Assembly: GCA_022729575.1 (NCBI GenBank)
Contig: DZAL01000003.1
Location: 1 to 64,000, forward strand
Direction: 5' to 3'
Source of the DNA: Thiomargarita sp.
GTDB taxonomy: Bacteria; Pseudomonadota; Gammaproteobacteria; Beggiatoales; Beggiatoaceae
DNA: 64,000 nt
The number at the start of each line of letters is the position of its first letter. Positions within the stretch are counted from its first letter, which is position 1. Shown here piece by piece: positions 8,661-18,300 of this stretch. The notes under the pieces were generated by a model. That model had not been told where the DNA came from, made no database searches, and saw nothing but the letters and a program-made list of their open reading frames with translations. The position numbers and the translations under genes are program-made.

Positions 8661-8743
8661 AATTAACCTTTACTGAAGATGGATGGTCAGATTATCTCTG
8701 GTTTCAAGAAAATGATAGTAAACTTTTAAAGCAAATTAATTAG
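8657..8743 (+). pseudogene. Truncated YoeB-type toxin
   Basis: The frame encodes only 28 residues: M-K-L-T-F-T-E-D-G-W-S-D-Y-L-W-F-Q, then L-L-K-Q-I-N-stop. This matches the start of YoeB-like mRNA interferases (normally about 84 residues), and the catalytic C-terminal half is gone. The adjacent antitoxin is also broken, so the locus is a decayed type II toxin-antitoxin pair. Confidence 0.6.
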
Positions 8744-8787
8744 TCAGGAACAAAAACAACGGTCTTAACCACAAATAGGACTCACTC

Positions 8788-9999
8788 ATGAGTATGCCTA
8801 GTAAATTGAATACTTCCAATAATGACAACTGGTTTGACGACGGTGACGATGACAGTGATAATTTTCAAATTGATGAATATGATTTAACCGCTACCCCTAA
8901 CGATTTCAATGTTCAAACTATTTTCAACTGTATTGAAAATGGTGTCTTCAAAATACCGTCATTTCAGCGCAATTATGTTTGGGATATTGGCCAAGCTTCC
9001 AAACTGATCGAATCACTGATATTGGGTTTGCCGGTCCCGCAAATTTTTCTCTATGAAGCAGGTCGTAACCAGTTTTTGGTCATTGATGGACAACAGCGGC
9101 TTCTGTCAATTTACTATTTCATCAAGGAACGGTTTCCCAAAACTGACAAACGTGCGGAATTAAGACGTTTTTTTGATCAACATGGATCAGACGCTGACAA
9201 GATGCTTCCTAACTTGTTAGAAGATGACAATTACTTTACTGATTTCAGGTTGACTCTCCCAACAGATGTGCCTAAGCAGTCAAATAAATTTAATGGTCTT
9301 CAATATACGACTCTGGCCGATTACAAATTTCAATTTGACATGAGACTCTTGCGCAATGTCATTGTGAAACAGAACGCGCCGAAAGACGATGATTCAGCCG
9401 TCTATGAGATTTTCAAGCGTCTCAACACCGGTGGGATGAATCTATTGTCGCAAGAAATTCGTATCACATTGTATCCGTCCGGCTTTCAAGACATGTTAAG
9501 GAAAATCAATACATTGCCAGAATGGAGACGTGTTTTATGTCAACCTGAACCCAGTTCGCATTTGGAAGACGTGGAAGTTTTGCTTCGCAGTTTTGCCATG
9601 CTGATCGATGAGGACAATTACATCTCTCCCTTAAAAAAGTTTCTCAATCAGTTTGCCAAACAGTGTAAAGAACATGATGATGCGCAAAAAAATCAGTATC
9701 TTGAGAAATTGTTTCAAGCCTTTTTGAAAAAGTGTCAAAAATTGCCCGATTCGCTGTTCTTCAAAAATAATCGTTTCAATGTAGCGCTGTTTGAAGCGGT
9801 ATTTGTTGCGGTGTGCCGAGAACCTTTTCAAAAACGCAAGCCGCTTGATAAGAAGATTCGCCCCGTTCTCAAGGACCAGATTGAACAACTCAAGACCGAT
9901 AAAGAGTTTCTGGCCGCTTCTCAAGCGGGTGGCACCATGAGTAAGGCTAACGTCAAAACCCGTTTGGAGCGTGCCAGCCAAATTATAGATATGCTTTAA
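8788..9999 (+). CDS. DUF262 (GmrSD/ParB-like) family protein
   Basis: The product has 403 residues from ATG 8788 with AGGA at 8777-8780. After an acidic N-terminal stretch comes a DUF262 domain: I-P-S-F-Q-R-N-Y-V-W, then L-P-V-P-Q-I-F-L-Y-E, then the signature V-I-D-G-Q-Q-R-L near residue 110. The C-terminal half is helical with a conserved I-F-K-R-L-N-T-G-G motif. DUF262 is the N-terminal nucleotide-dependent domain of GmrS/GmrD restriction enzymes and of several defence genes. Here the HNH (DUF1524) half is absent. It lies 14 bp before a HEPN protein on the same strand, so the pair is probably one operon. The likely role is phage defence or a toxin-like switch; the substrate is unknown. Confidence 0.8.
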   Translation: MSMPSKLNTSNNDNWFDDGDDDSDNFQIDEYDLTATPNDFNVQTIFNCIENGVFKIPSFQRNYVWDIGQASKLIESLILGLPVPQIFLYEAGRNQFLVIDGQQRLLSIYYFIKERFPKTDKRAELRRFFDQHGSDADKMLPNLLEDDNYFTDFRLTLPTDVPKQSNKFNGLQYTTLADYKFQFDMRLLRNVIVKQNAPKDDDSAVYEIFKRLNTGGMNLLSQEIRITLYPSGFQDMLRKINTLPEWRRVLCQPEPSSHLEDVEVLLRSFAMLIDEDNYISPLKKFLNQFAKQCKEHDDAQKNQYLEKLFQAFLKKCQKLPDSLFFKNNRFNVALFEAVFVAVCREPFQKRKPLDKKIRPVLKDQIEQLKTDKEFLAASQAGGTMSKANVKTRLERASQIIDML

Positions 10000-10013
10000 G
10001 CTAGGACGTGGCT

Positions 10014-10550
10014 GTGAAGAATGATACCATTGTGGACCGTCTTTACCATGAATTTCAAGATTTAGTTTCATATCTTGACCAAAATGGCCAGATTTCCTTT
10101 TGTAATACGGCGAATGAAAATTTTTCCAAGACTTTGCTATTGGCTACAGCAAGCTATTTTGAATCACGTATAACCGAGCATCTTCTCGCCTTCGTTCGTG
10201 AAGTTGCAAAAGAGAACCAGCGAGTAGTAAAATTGGTAGAGAATAAAGCTATTCGTAGGCAATATCATACGCTTTTTAATTGGGAAGCCACCAATGCTAA
10301 TCAATTTTATGGACTGTTTGGCGAAACTTTTAAGACTTTTATGACCAATGAGATCAAACATGATATAAAACTGGAGGAGTCAGTTAAAGCCTTTCTTGAA
10401 ATTGGTCGTAACAGAAACAGTCTAGTACATCAAGACTTTGGTACGTTTTCTTTAGGAAAGACGACTGATGAAATCTATCAACTTTACCAAAAAGCACTCT
10501 ACTTTGTAGAAAGTCTGCCGGATAAACTGCGAAGTGTCTCTATTTCTTAA
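10014..10550 (+). CDS. HEPN-domain protein (RiboL-PSP/MAE_28990-like) paired with DUF262
   Basis: The start is GTG 10014, eight bases after AGGA (10003-10006); the in-frame GTG at 10008 leaves no room for that site. The product is about 178 helical residues. Near residue 134 it has the HEPN ribonuclease signature R-N-S-L-V-H (R-N-x3-H) within G-R-N-R-N-S-L-V-H-Q-D-F. The N-terminal A-T-A-S-Y-F-E-S-R-I helix also fits RiboL-PSP-type HEPN families, which are known to occur beside DUF262 genes. If active it would cut RNA in the cytoplasm, with the DUF262 partner as sensor or regulator. The family call is by motif and neighbour only. Confidence 0.7.
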   Translation: MKNDTIVDRLYHEFQDLVSYLDQNGQISFCNTANENFSKTLLLATASYFESRITEHLLAFVREVAKENQRVVKLVENKAIRRQYHTLFNWEATNANQFYGLFGETFKTFMTNEIKHDIKLEESVKAFLEIGRNRNSLVHQDFGTFSLGKTTDEIYQLYQKALYFVESLPDKLRSVSIS

Positions 10551-10625
10551 TTTCACAGTCCTACCCATTCTACTATACCTTACATGAACTCTGGAGAATG
10601 GTAAACCGCAGTTTGCCGACAAACT

Positions 10626-11261
10626 ATGAATCGAAGCATTTTCAAAACTGGGAAAAAATATACCTTCAGTGATTACTTTTATCTCAGTTATCCCACTGAA
10701 GAAATTATCAACGCTTTGGGTTACTCATTTTGCGTCACCGACATTCAATTCCCTATCAGTCAGGAGTTAAACCAAGTAGTGATTGACCGCTTAACCAATT
10801 CCTATTATGAATTACTCCCCAAAATTACTCTTCACAGTGAAGTCGCAAAACGAGAATTTATCATTGCACCCGTGTTACAGGAAGTCATTCGCCCGCTGGT
10901 AGCTAAATTATACCTAGAATACCCCATCGAAATAGACGACCATTTGAGTGGGACGATTGACTATTTAATTCGTTCCACCCAACAGTTAATCATCATTGAA
11001 GCCAAAAGAGGAGAATTGGACCGTGGTTTCAATCAATTAGCCGCGGAATTGATTGCCTTAGACCAATATGAAGACCAGACCTCGGCAACGGTGTTATATG
11101 GTGCCATAACGATAGGTGAACTTTGGCGATTCGCCGTATTAAAGAGAAAAGAAAAGCAGATCAGCAAAGCGTGTCATACCTTTAGATTTCCAGAAGATTT
11201 GGCGGAGATATGGGGGATACTTAAAGGAATTTTATGTCATCAGGACTTACCCGCGGGTTGA
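10626..11261 (+). CDS. PD-(D/E)xK nuclease-like protein
   Basis: The product has 211 residues. The core shows a likely nuclease active site: D112 in G-T-I-D-Y-L-I and E125-A-K127 in L-I-I-I-E-A-K-R-G, followed by a helix with F-N-Q-L-A-A-E-L. This D...E-x-K layout is typical of the restriction-endonuclease-like fold. It lies 75 bp after the HEPN gene on the same strand, so it may be part of the same island. A 112-bp mobile repeat has inserted 5 bp after its stop. The specific function (restriction, repair or other) cannot be told. Confidence 0.65.
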   Translation: MNRSIFKTGKKYTFSDYFYLSYPTEEIINALGYSFCVTDIQFPISQELNQVVIDRLTNSYYELLPKITLHSEVAKREFIIAPVLQEVIRPLVAKLYLEYPIEIDDHLSGTIDYLIRSTQQLIIIEAKRGELDRGFNQLAAELIALDQYEDQTSATVLYGAITIGELWRFAVLKRKEKQISKACHTFRFPEDLAEIWGILKGILCHQDLPAG

Positions 11262-11266
11262 TATTA

Positions 11267-11378
11267 TAGTAATACTCACCTACTGTTGTACTTTTCGAGG
11301 GATAACACCCCTTCGAGGGGTGTTATCCCTGCTGGCTGGCCAAACTCATTATGGGACAACTGGATAAGGATATTACTA
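11267..11378. mobile_element. TA-flanked 112-bp MITE, family 2, copy 1
   Basis: The terminal inverted repeats are TAGTAATACTC at the left and GGATATTACTA at the right, bounded by TA on both sides (11265-11266 and 11379-11380). The centre is a GGGATAACACCCC hairpin. The sequence is identical, as far as I can read, to the copy at 23932-24043. This layout fits a non-autonomous Tc1/mariner (IS630-type) element. Confidence 0.8.
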
Positions 11379-11397
11379 TATATGGTTCCAAAAAGTT

Positions 11398-11678
11398 GGT
11401 AGTCCCTACCAACCAATGGAGGTATTAAAAGACCGGGATAACACCTTCGCGGGGGGTATCCCTGCTTGACGAATTTAGAACACTTTAACCATGTTGGTAG
11501 TGAGAAAATTTGGCTGAGGACTTAGGACTGGCAGTCCTCAAAGGACTGCCAGTCCTGACCACATCATCACTATCAGCATTTTTCGCTTTCCTAAACCGCA
11601 AAGGTTTAGGAAATCTTAACCTTTGGTTTTTGATAACCCATTGAATGTTAACACCTCCATTGGTTTGGAGGAACTACC
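11398..11678. mobile_element. MITE-like element, family 1, copy B (both ends present)
   Basis: The left end is GGTAGTCCCTACCAACCAATGGAGGTATTAAAA and the right end is its imperfect inverse (TTAACACCTCCATTGGTTTGGAGGAACTACC). The interior carries a GGATAACACC hairpin, a GGACTGGCAGTCC palindrome and a CCTAAACC palindrome. The inner sequence is closely related, in reverse orientation, to that of copy D (21411-21703). Confidence 0.7.
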
Positions 11679-11751
11679 GACTAGCGTTTTAAACGATAGT
11701 ATCTATTTGATAATTTTAAATTTACCTATTTGGCTATAACCTGTTTAATTC

Positions 11752-13038
11752 ATGAACATCTTAATCATTGGCAATGGCGGACGTGAACATGCGTTAGCCT
11801 GGAAAGTTGCACAATCCGAAACAGTACAAAAAGTTTTCGTGGCCCCAGGTAATGCTGGCACCGCTCAAGAAATCAAAGTTGAAAACGTCTCGATCAGCGC
11901 CACGGATATTCCGGCGTTACTCCAATTTGCGCAACAACACGCGATTGAGTTAACTCTAGTTGGGCCTGAGGCGCCCTTAGTTGCTGGTATTGTGGACCAG
12001 TTTCAACAAGCTGGTCTGCGCTGTTTTGGCCCCACCCAAGCGGCTGCTCAATTAGAGGGTTCTAAAGTCTTCGCCAAAAATTTCTTAGCTCGTCATTATA
12101 TTCCATCGGCCAGTTATGCGATTTTTACCGAGGTGGATAAAGCCCTGGCTTACTTGCAACAAGTCGGGGTCCCCATTGTGATCAAGGCCGATGGTTTAGC
12201 GGCCGGCAAAGGCGTGACCGTCGCGCACACCCAAACTGAAGCCGCGGTCGCAGTGCGTGCCATGTTAGTTGATAATACTTTCGGGCCCGCGGGTCAACAA
12301 ATCGTCATTGAAAAATTTTTAGAAGGAGAAGAAGTTAGTTTTATTTGCCTCACCGACGGTGAACATATTTTACCCTTAGTCACTTCCCAAGATCATAAAA
12401 CTCGTGATGACCATGATCAAGGTCCTAATACCGGTGGCATGGGCGCCTATTCTCCCGCCGGCATGGTGACACCAGACATTCATGCGCGGATTATGGCTAA
12501 AATTATTGAACCGACGATACGAGGGTTGGCTACCGCAGGACATCCTTATACTGGTTTTTTATATGCCGGCTTAATGATCGATGCCAAAGGTAATTCGAAA
12601 GTATTGGAATATAATTGTCGACTCGGCGACCCCGAAACTCAACCGCTGATGATGCGATTACGGTCTGATTTAGTCGAACTATGTTTAGCCGCTCTGGAAG
12701 GTCGTTTACACGAAGTGAAAGCCGAATGGGATTCACGGACTGCGATGGGAGTGGTCATGGTAGCCGGTGGCTATCCAGGAGAATACACTAAAGGCGCAGT
12801 CATTCAGGGTCTAACGTCAGCCAGTCAGTTGGAAGGTAAAATTTTTCATGCCGGGACCCAATTGCAAAATGGACAAGTGATCACTACGGGAGGACGAGTT
12901 TTATGTGCTTGTGCCTTGGGTAAAACCGCCAGTGAAGCGCAAACCAAGGCTTATGCCTTAGTCAACCAAGTGAGTTGGGAGGGCATGTATTATCGCCGAG
13001 ATATTGGTTATCGGGCGATAGCAAGAGAGAGGAAATAG
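11752..13038 (+). CDS. purD: Phosphoribosylamine--glycine ligase PurD
   Basis: GARS joins glycine to 5-phosphoribosylamine with ATP, step two of purine synthesis, in the cytoplasm. The product is 428 residues, the normal family length. It has the N-terminal G-N-G-G-R-E-H-A-L-A-W motif, the ATP-grasp stretch V-I-K-A-D-G-L-A-A-G-K-G near residue 145, and P-N-T-G-G-M-G-A-Y-S-P. No purH is adjacent. No strong ribosome site is visible before ATG 11752, but the conserved N-terminus fixes the start. Confidence 0.97.
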   Translation: MNILIIGNGGREHALAWKVAQSETVQKVFVAPGNAGTAQEIKVENVSISATDIPALLQFAQQHAIELTLVGPEAPLVAGIVDQFQQAGLRCFGPTQAAAQLEGSKVFAKNFLARHYIPSASYAIFTEVDKALAYLQQVGVPIVIKADGLAAGKGVTVAHTQTEAAVAVRAMLVDNTFGPAGQQIVIEKFLEGEEVSFICLTDGEHILPLVTSQDHKTRDDHDQGPNTGGMGAYSPAGMVTPDIHARIMAKIIEPTIRGLATAGHPYTGFLYAGLMIDAKGNSKVLEYNCRLGDPETQPLMMRLRSDLVELCLAALEGRLHEVKAEWDSRTAMGVVMVAGGYPGEYTKGAVIQGLTSASQLEGKIFHAGTQLQNGQVITTGGRVLCACALGKTASEAQTKAYALVNQVSWEGMYYRRDIGYRAIARERK

Positions 13039-13040
13039 GG

Positions 13041-13144
13041 TGCTCTCCCCTCACCCCCGGCCCCTCTCCCAAAGGGAGATGGGAGAAAACCAATATTTTA
13101 GCTACACTCCCCTCTCCCTCTGGGAGAGGGGCCGGGGGTGAGGG
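13041..13144. repeat. Inverted pair of CCCTCACCCCCGGCCCCTCTCCC repeats
   Basis: Two GC-rich copies face each other: CCCTCACCCCCGGCCCCTCT with GGGAGA inside on the left, and the GGGAGAGGGGCCGGGGGTGAGGG form on the right. The pair lies between purD and the monooxygenase-like gene. The same family occurs at 8458-8490, 29964-30003, 32593-32690 and 57675-57709. Confidence 0.7.
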
Positions 13145-13179
13145 CAAAATCGAAAACAATTCTCAACGGAGAAATATTC

Positions 13180-13473
13180 ATGCACGTTACCCTAGTTCAC
13201 GTTTACGTAAAACCAGAATACCTTAACGACTTTATAGAAGCCACTCACGCTAATCATGCGGCCTCGATTCAAGAGCCAGGCAATTGTCGGTTTGATGTTT
13301 TACAAGATGCACAGGAAGCTAATAAATTTATTCTCTACGAAGCCTACGTTTCGGCTGAAGCTGCCGCGGCCCATAAGCAAACTGCACATTATCTTACTTG
13401 GCGCGATAAGGTGGCACCGCTAATGGCGAAACCGCGTGAAGGTGTTTCTTATATTGGCCTGTTTCCTAAATAA
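13180..13473 (+). CDS. Antibiotic biosynthesis monooxygenase (ABM)-family protein
   Basis: This is a 97-residue protein from ATG 13180 with CGGAGA upstream. It shows the ABM ferredoxin-like fold pattern: a beta strand H-V-T-L-V-H-V-Y-V-K-P, then a helix with H-A-N-H-A-A-S, then G-N-C-R-F-D-V-L-Q-D and the Y-E-A-Y strand, and H-K-Q-T-A-H-Y. Members include YgiN quinol monooxygenases and LsrG. It lies 11 bp before an iron-type alcohol dehydrogenase gene, so the two are probably cotranscribed and may act on the same small carbonyl or quinone compound. The substrate is not predictable. Confidence 0.85.
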   Translation: MHVTLVHVYVKPEYLNDFIEATHANHAASIQEPGNCRFDVLQDAQEANKFILYEAYVSAEAAAAHKQTAHYLTWRDKVAPLMAKPREGVSYIGLFPK

Positions 13474-13484
13474 AGTTATCCCTT

Positions 13485-14690
13485 ATGATGCCTATTTCTC
13501 CTTTTACATGCAGTCGGTTACCAACCATACAATTTGGTGAAGGACAAATTAATCACCTGCCCAGTTATCTAGCGAATTATGGAACACGGTTACTCATAGT
13601 CACCGGTGCTAATTCCTTTCGTGCTACTCCCCACTGGGAACATTTACAACGTGGACTGCGTGACCACATGCGGTCATGGGAAACCGTTACGGTTACTACC
13701 GAACCTTCTCCGGAGTTAGTGGATGACATGGTTAACACTTATTACTCATCCTCACCAGCCATTGAAGTGGTAGTTGGCATTGGTGGTGGTAGCGTCTTAG
13801 ATGCGGCTAAAGCGATTGCTGGTTTGTTACCTCATGGCAATTCGGTCATGGACCATTTAGAAGGGGTAGGTAAAGGTATTCCATATCAAGGACCGGCTTT
13901 ACCTTTTATTGCAGTACCCACCACTGCGGGCACTGGCAGTGAGGCTTCGAAAAACGCGGTCATCAGTCGTCGAGGAGAGAATGGTTTTAAGAAATCTTTC
14001 CGCCATGACACCTTAGTGGCACAATTGGCCGTGATTGATCCTACCTTATTGGCTTCTTGTCCACCGGAATTAATCGCCGCCAATGGCATGGATGCGTTCA
14101 CCCAATTATTGGAATCGTATGTGTCCTGCAATGCTAACCCATTCACTGACGCTTTAGCTTGGTCTGGCATGACCGCATTTCGCGACGGCTTTTGGGCCGC
14201 GTGGGAAAATAAACAGCCAGAGGCCACCCGGTGCGGCCGTTCTCAATTGGCCTATGCGGCTTTACTGTCAGGGATTACTTTGGCCCAGGCCGGTCTGGGT
14301 GTCGTCCATGGTTTAGCTTCACCATTAGGAGCGTTTTTTCCCGCTCCGCACGGAGTCGTTTGTGGCACCTTAGTGGCCGAAGCTACTGAGATTAATCTCC
14401 GTGCGCTAACACAACGTGCTCCTCACAGTCCGTTTTTAACCAAATATGCGGCGGTCGGTAATCTCCTCAGTGCGGGTCACTCTTTGTCACAGGAAGAAGC
14501 CTTAACCACGCTGGTAAACATTTTGAGACAATGGACCGAACGATTAGACTTACCTAGATTAAGTCACTACGGAATGCAAGTTTCAGACTTCACCAAAGTC
14601 GTGGCTAACTGTCGCGGTGGTAGTATGAAAACTAATCCGATTGAGTTGACTGCTGAGGAACTTCAGGTTTTATTGCAACGAAGACTCTAA
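13485..14690 (+). CDS. Iron-containing alcohol dehydrogenase family protein
   Basis: This 401-residue group III (Fe-ADH) dehydrogenase has V-V-G-I-G-G-G-S-V-L-D-A-A-K for NAD(P) binding near residue 100. P-T-T-A-G-T-G-S-E and the metal-binding region with D-A-F-T-Q-L-L-E-S-Y and H-G-L-A-S-P-L-G plus P-H-G follow. It is full length. It follows the ABM-family gene by 11 bp, suggesting a two-gene operon for oxidising or reducing an aldehyde/alcohol. Two in-frame ATGs start it (13485 and 13488). The exact substrate is unknown. Confidence 0.9.
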   Translation: MMPISPFTCSRLPTIQFGEGQINHLPSYLANYGTRLLIVTGANSFRATPHWEHLQRGLRDHMRSWETVTVTTEPSPELVDDMVNTYYSSSPAIEVVVGIGGGSVLDAAKAIAGLLPHGNSVMDHLEGVGKGIPYQGPALPFIAVPTTAGTGSEASKNAVISRRGENGFKKSFRHDTLVAQLAVIDPTLLASCPPELIAANGMDAFTQLLESYVSCNANPFTDALAWSGMTAFRDGFWAAWENKQPEATRCGRSQLAYAALLSGITLAQAGLGVVHGLASPLGAFFPAPHGVVCGTLVAEATEINLRALTQRAPHSPFLTKYAAVGNLLSAGHSLSQEEALTTLVNILRQWTERLDLPRLSHYGMQVSDFTKVVANCRGGSMKTNPIELTAEELQVLLQRRL

Positions 14691-14746
14691 ACCGCTCTCC
14701 TTCGTCACGGCCTTCACCCCCAACCCCACGATCATTAAGTTAAGCC

Positions 14747-14868
14747 GCGTTGGAGTCCAAAGCTTCAGCTTTGGACAACGCGGCGTTGGAGTCCAAAGCT
14801 TCAGCTTTGGACGAGACTGCTCAAAGTGAGATGGCGTTGCCAAATCTGAAGATTTGGACTCCAACGCC
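14747..14868. repeat. TTGGAGTCCAAAGC palindrome cluster
   Basis: Two direct copies of GTTGGAGTCCAAAGCTTCAG plus TTTGGAC are followed by an inverted one ending TTTGGACTCCAAC. Related GGAGTCCAAAAC..GTTTTGGACTCC palindromes occur at 40007-40025, 48921-48951 and 49016-49046. It fills the gap before acpS. Confidence 0.65.
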
Positions 14869-14919
14869 GTTAGAGAGTGGTCGGCGGTGAGTGGGTGAGG
14901 ACAAAATAAGTGGACTATT

Positions 14920-15297
14920 ATGATTATTGGTATTGGCATTGACATCACCGACCAGAGTCGAATTGAAAACAGTTTAACTAAACATGGCGACCATTTCAGT
15001 CACCGTCTATTTACTCTTCAAGAAATTGCGATCTGTCAACGTTACCGGTCCCCGGTCGAACGCTATGCAGGCAAATTTGCGGCCAAAGAAGCCTTGATGA
15101 AAGCCCTCGGTACTGGTTTCGCGCAACAAGTGACGTTTAAAGATATTGAAGTGCTAAATCGAGACAGCGGCGCCCCTTATATTACTCCTCATGGTCAAAC
15201 CGCCGAGATTATCAAGCAACTCGAAGTGACTCAAATTCATCTAAGTATTTCTCACAGCGCCGGGGTAGCGGTAGCGGTGGTAATCTTAGAAAAGTAG
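14920..15297 (+). CDS. acpS: Holo-[acyl-carrier-protein] synthase AcpS
   Basis: AcpS transfers 4'-phosphopantetheine from CoA to apo-ACP, needed for fatty-acid synthesis. The product is 125 residues, the normal length. It shows I-G-I-G-I-D-I at the N-terminus (metal-binding Asp) and R-Y-A-G-K-F-A-A-K-E-A-L-M-K-A-L-G-T-G in the middle. The usual gammaproteobacterial neighbours (pdxJ, recO) are absent. The TAG stop is the start of a GTAGGGTGCG repeat (15296-15361). Confidence 0.96.
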   Translation: MIIGIGIDITDQSRIENSLTKHGDHFSHRLFTLQEIAICQRYRSPVERYAGKFAAKEALMKALGTGFAQQVTFKDIEVLNRDSGAPYITPHGQTAEIIKQLEVTQIHLSISHSAGVAVAVVILEK

Positions 15298-15361
15298 GGT
15301 GCGTCCTACGCACCATTCTGGCACCGTGCGCTGACCGAATGGTGCGTAGGACGCACCCTAC
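15296..15361. repeat. GTAGGGTGCGTCC inverted repeat between acpS and the methylase gene
   Basis: The arms GTAGGGTGCGTCCTACGCAC and its complement flank about 20 bp. It begins on the acpS stop codon and ends about 20 bp before the next start, so it is well placed as a terminator between the two genes. Confidence 0.75.
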
Positions 15362-15380
15362 CCACTTAGGAACTATTTTT

Positions 15381-18300
15381 ATGGCTCATCCATTTGACCC
15401 AGTGCCAGTATTATTTCGACCGCCATCTACCTCTTTTCCAATTACTTGTCTTGGCCTCACTTTCGACGATGATCAAGCTCGCTGCCACTATTTTTTAGGC
15501 CAATTACGTGAAAGTGTGGAGGAGCTTCAACAAAAATTAACTGGCATTCCGTTTACCACCACCATCGCCACCATGACTCTTCTGCAAACCATGAAATCTT
15601 GGCCCTGGGGAGAAGAAGCGCAATTATGGAAATTGGCTGAACAAATGCAATTATTTGATAAAGCTAAAGATTTGTGGCAACGTTGGCAAGCAGTCGTTGG
15701 TTTTCCAGCAGGTAATCTCGCCGAGATTTTGAAATTATCAGACCCTCCTTATTATACCGCTTGCCCTAATCCGTTTTTCCAGGCAATTATCAAACATTAT
15801 GGCACACCTTATCAGCCGGCGATTGATACTTATCAAAGGGTGTCATTTGCCTCCGCCGTGAGTGAAGGGCGAGACGATCCTTGGTATAAGGTCCACTCCT
15901 ATCATACCAAGGTTCCTCCCCAAGCTATTATGCGCTATATTTTACACTACACTCAGCCTGGTGATCTGGTCTTCGATGGCTTCGCGGGAAGTGGTATGAC
16001 GGGCGTGGCGGCCCAACTTTGTGGCGAGCGAGCAGCCGTTGCGGCTTTATGGTATCAAGTGGATCCAGCAGGAAATATTTTGCAATTGGAAGAGGATGCT
16101 TATGGTAAAAACCGCTGGTATCCATTTTCTAAATTAGGTACTCGCCAGGCTATTCTCAATGAATTATCCCCGGCGGCTACGTTTATTGCCTATCATTATA
16201 ATACCCCGGTCGCAGTCACTCAGTTGGAAGCCTGCGCCACTAAAATTTTGCACACTGCTGAGAAGCGTTGGGGATGGATGTATCAAACGGTACATGCGGT
16301 GTCGGAAACTCCTTCCTCTTCAGAAATGACGACAGAGGAAATTCTAAAGGTATTACAGGGTCAATTACCTAAGCCGACCGGGTTAGTGTTAGGACAGGTT
16401 AACTACACCGTTTGGTCCGATGTCTTCGTTTGTCCGCATTGCACTACCGAGATTATTTTTTGGGAAGTGGCAATGGATCAGGCCGCAGGTAAACTCAAAG
16501 ATAAATTTACCTGTCCGCACTGTCAAACTGGGTTGACTAAACGCGAATTAGATCGTGCTTGGAGCACACGACTTGATTCGAATCTCTCCCCAATGAGACC
16601 ACAAGCGAAAAAAATCCCGGTCCTCATCAATTATTCCATCTATCAACAACGTTATGAAAAATTACCCGATGCCATCGATTTAGCTTTATTGACGAGAATT
16701 GAACATATCGAACCGGTGCATCGTCCCTCGGCGGTGCCCACTGACACGATACCGGCGGGGGATAATACCAGTGCCTTAGAGCAATTAGGTATTACTCAAG
16801 CTCATCATTTTTATACTCCACGTAATTTACTAACGCTAGGGACCCTGTTTAGTTTAAGTGCCGGCACCGAGTGTCAATGGTTAGTCACCGGCATTTTACC
16901 GCGAGCTTCGAAACAACATCAATTCGCGGTGTCCAAATTGAAGGAAGATAACCGCGGCGGGATAGCGGCAGGACCGCGACCTGGAATATTATATTTACCT
17001 TCTCTACACCTTGAAACTAACCCGTTGAAATTATTTGAGGAGCGATTGAAATTGGTCATGCAGGCCGTGCAGACACAGCCGTTGCGGTCATTACCGTTAC
17101 CCTCACCGTCATTCACTTTGTCTACCTCTTCCAGTGTCATTTTATCATTACCTAGCAACAGTATTGACTATATTTTTACCGATCCCCCATTAGGAGGCAA
17201 TTTGCTCTATTCCGAATTGAATTTTTTATGGGAATCTTGGCTCCGAGTGTTCACTCAACGCACTACGGAAGCCGTTATCAGTAAAACTCAAGGCAAAAGT
17301 TTAACCGAGTATCAACAACTGCTGGGGCAATGTTTTCAGGAATGTTATCGCGTGTTGAAACCGGGTCGTTGGATGAGTGTAGTATTTCATCATTCTCAAC
17401 ATGCTATCTGGTCGGCGGTGCAAACGACGTTGCAACAAGCTGGTTTGGTCATTGCTACAGTACAAACGTTGGATAAACAGACGAAAACACCGACGCAACG
17501 CAAGGCACCCGGTGCCGTCAGTCAAGACCTGGTGATCAGTGCTTACAAAATGCCGGTGCGCCTAGAAGAATCTTTTAAACTAATCGCCAATACCGTCAGT
17601 GGCTGCTGGGAGTTTATTAAATTTCATTTAACACGATTACCGGTGGCAGTCTTGCGACAGGGCATAATAGAAGTGCAGGAAGAACGTTTGAATTATTCGC
17701 TATTTGACCGTCTAGTGGCTTTCTATCTGCACCGAGGAGCTACTGTGCCATTAACGGCACCGGAGTTTTATCATGCGCTTACCCAACAGTTAGTTGAAAG
17801 GGAGCAGATGTATTTTTTACCAGAGCAGATTGCCGAATATGATCGTAAACGATTGCTGGCCAAGGCTGTGGTAATGCCCGCTATCAGGGTCACTGACGAG
17901 GTAACAGCGATTCGTTGGTTACGACAACAATTAACGTTAACGCCACAAACTTTTCAAGACCTGCATCCACAATTTGTTAAACAACTGAGCGGTTGGCAAG
18001 CTCATGAAAAGTTATTAGAATTGACCGAATTACTCGCGCAAAATTTTCTTTGTTACGAAGGTCAAGGGCCGGTGCCGGCTCCAATTTATCACTATTTATC
18101 CTCCAAGGTAACTACTTTGCGGTATAGTCAGGACCGGGATGCCGATTTAATTGCGCCAGCCAAAGGCCGTTGGTATGTCCCAGACCCACAATCTGCCAGC
18201 GAATTAGAGCAGTTGCGCGAAAAAATTTTGCTCAAAGAATTTTGGCAATATTTATCGCCAATACCCTCACCTTCAGCGACTAATGCTGCTGTAAAGTGTA

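Noticed and set aside
12975-13226. Frames between purD and the ABM-family gene
   Set aside because: They read through the GC-rich inverted repeats and overlap the real genes in other frames.
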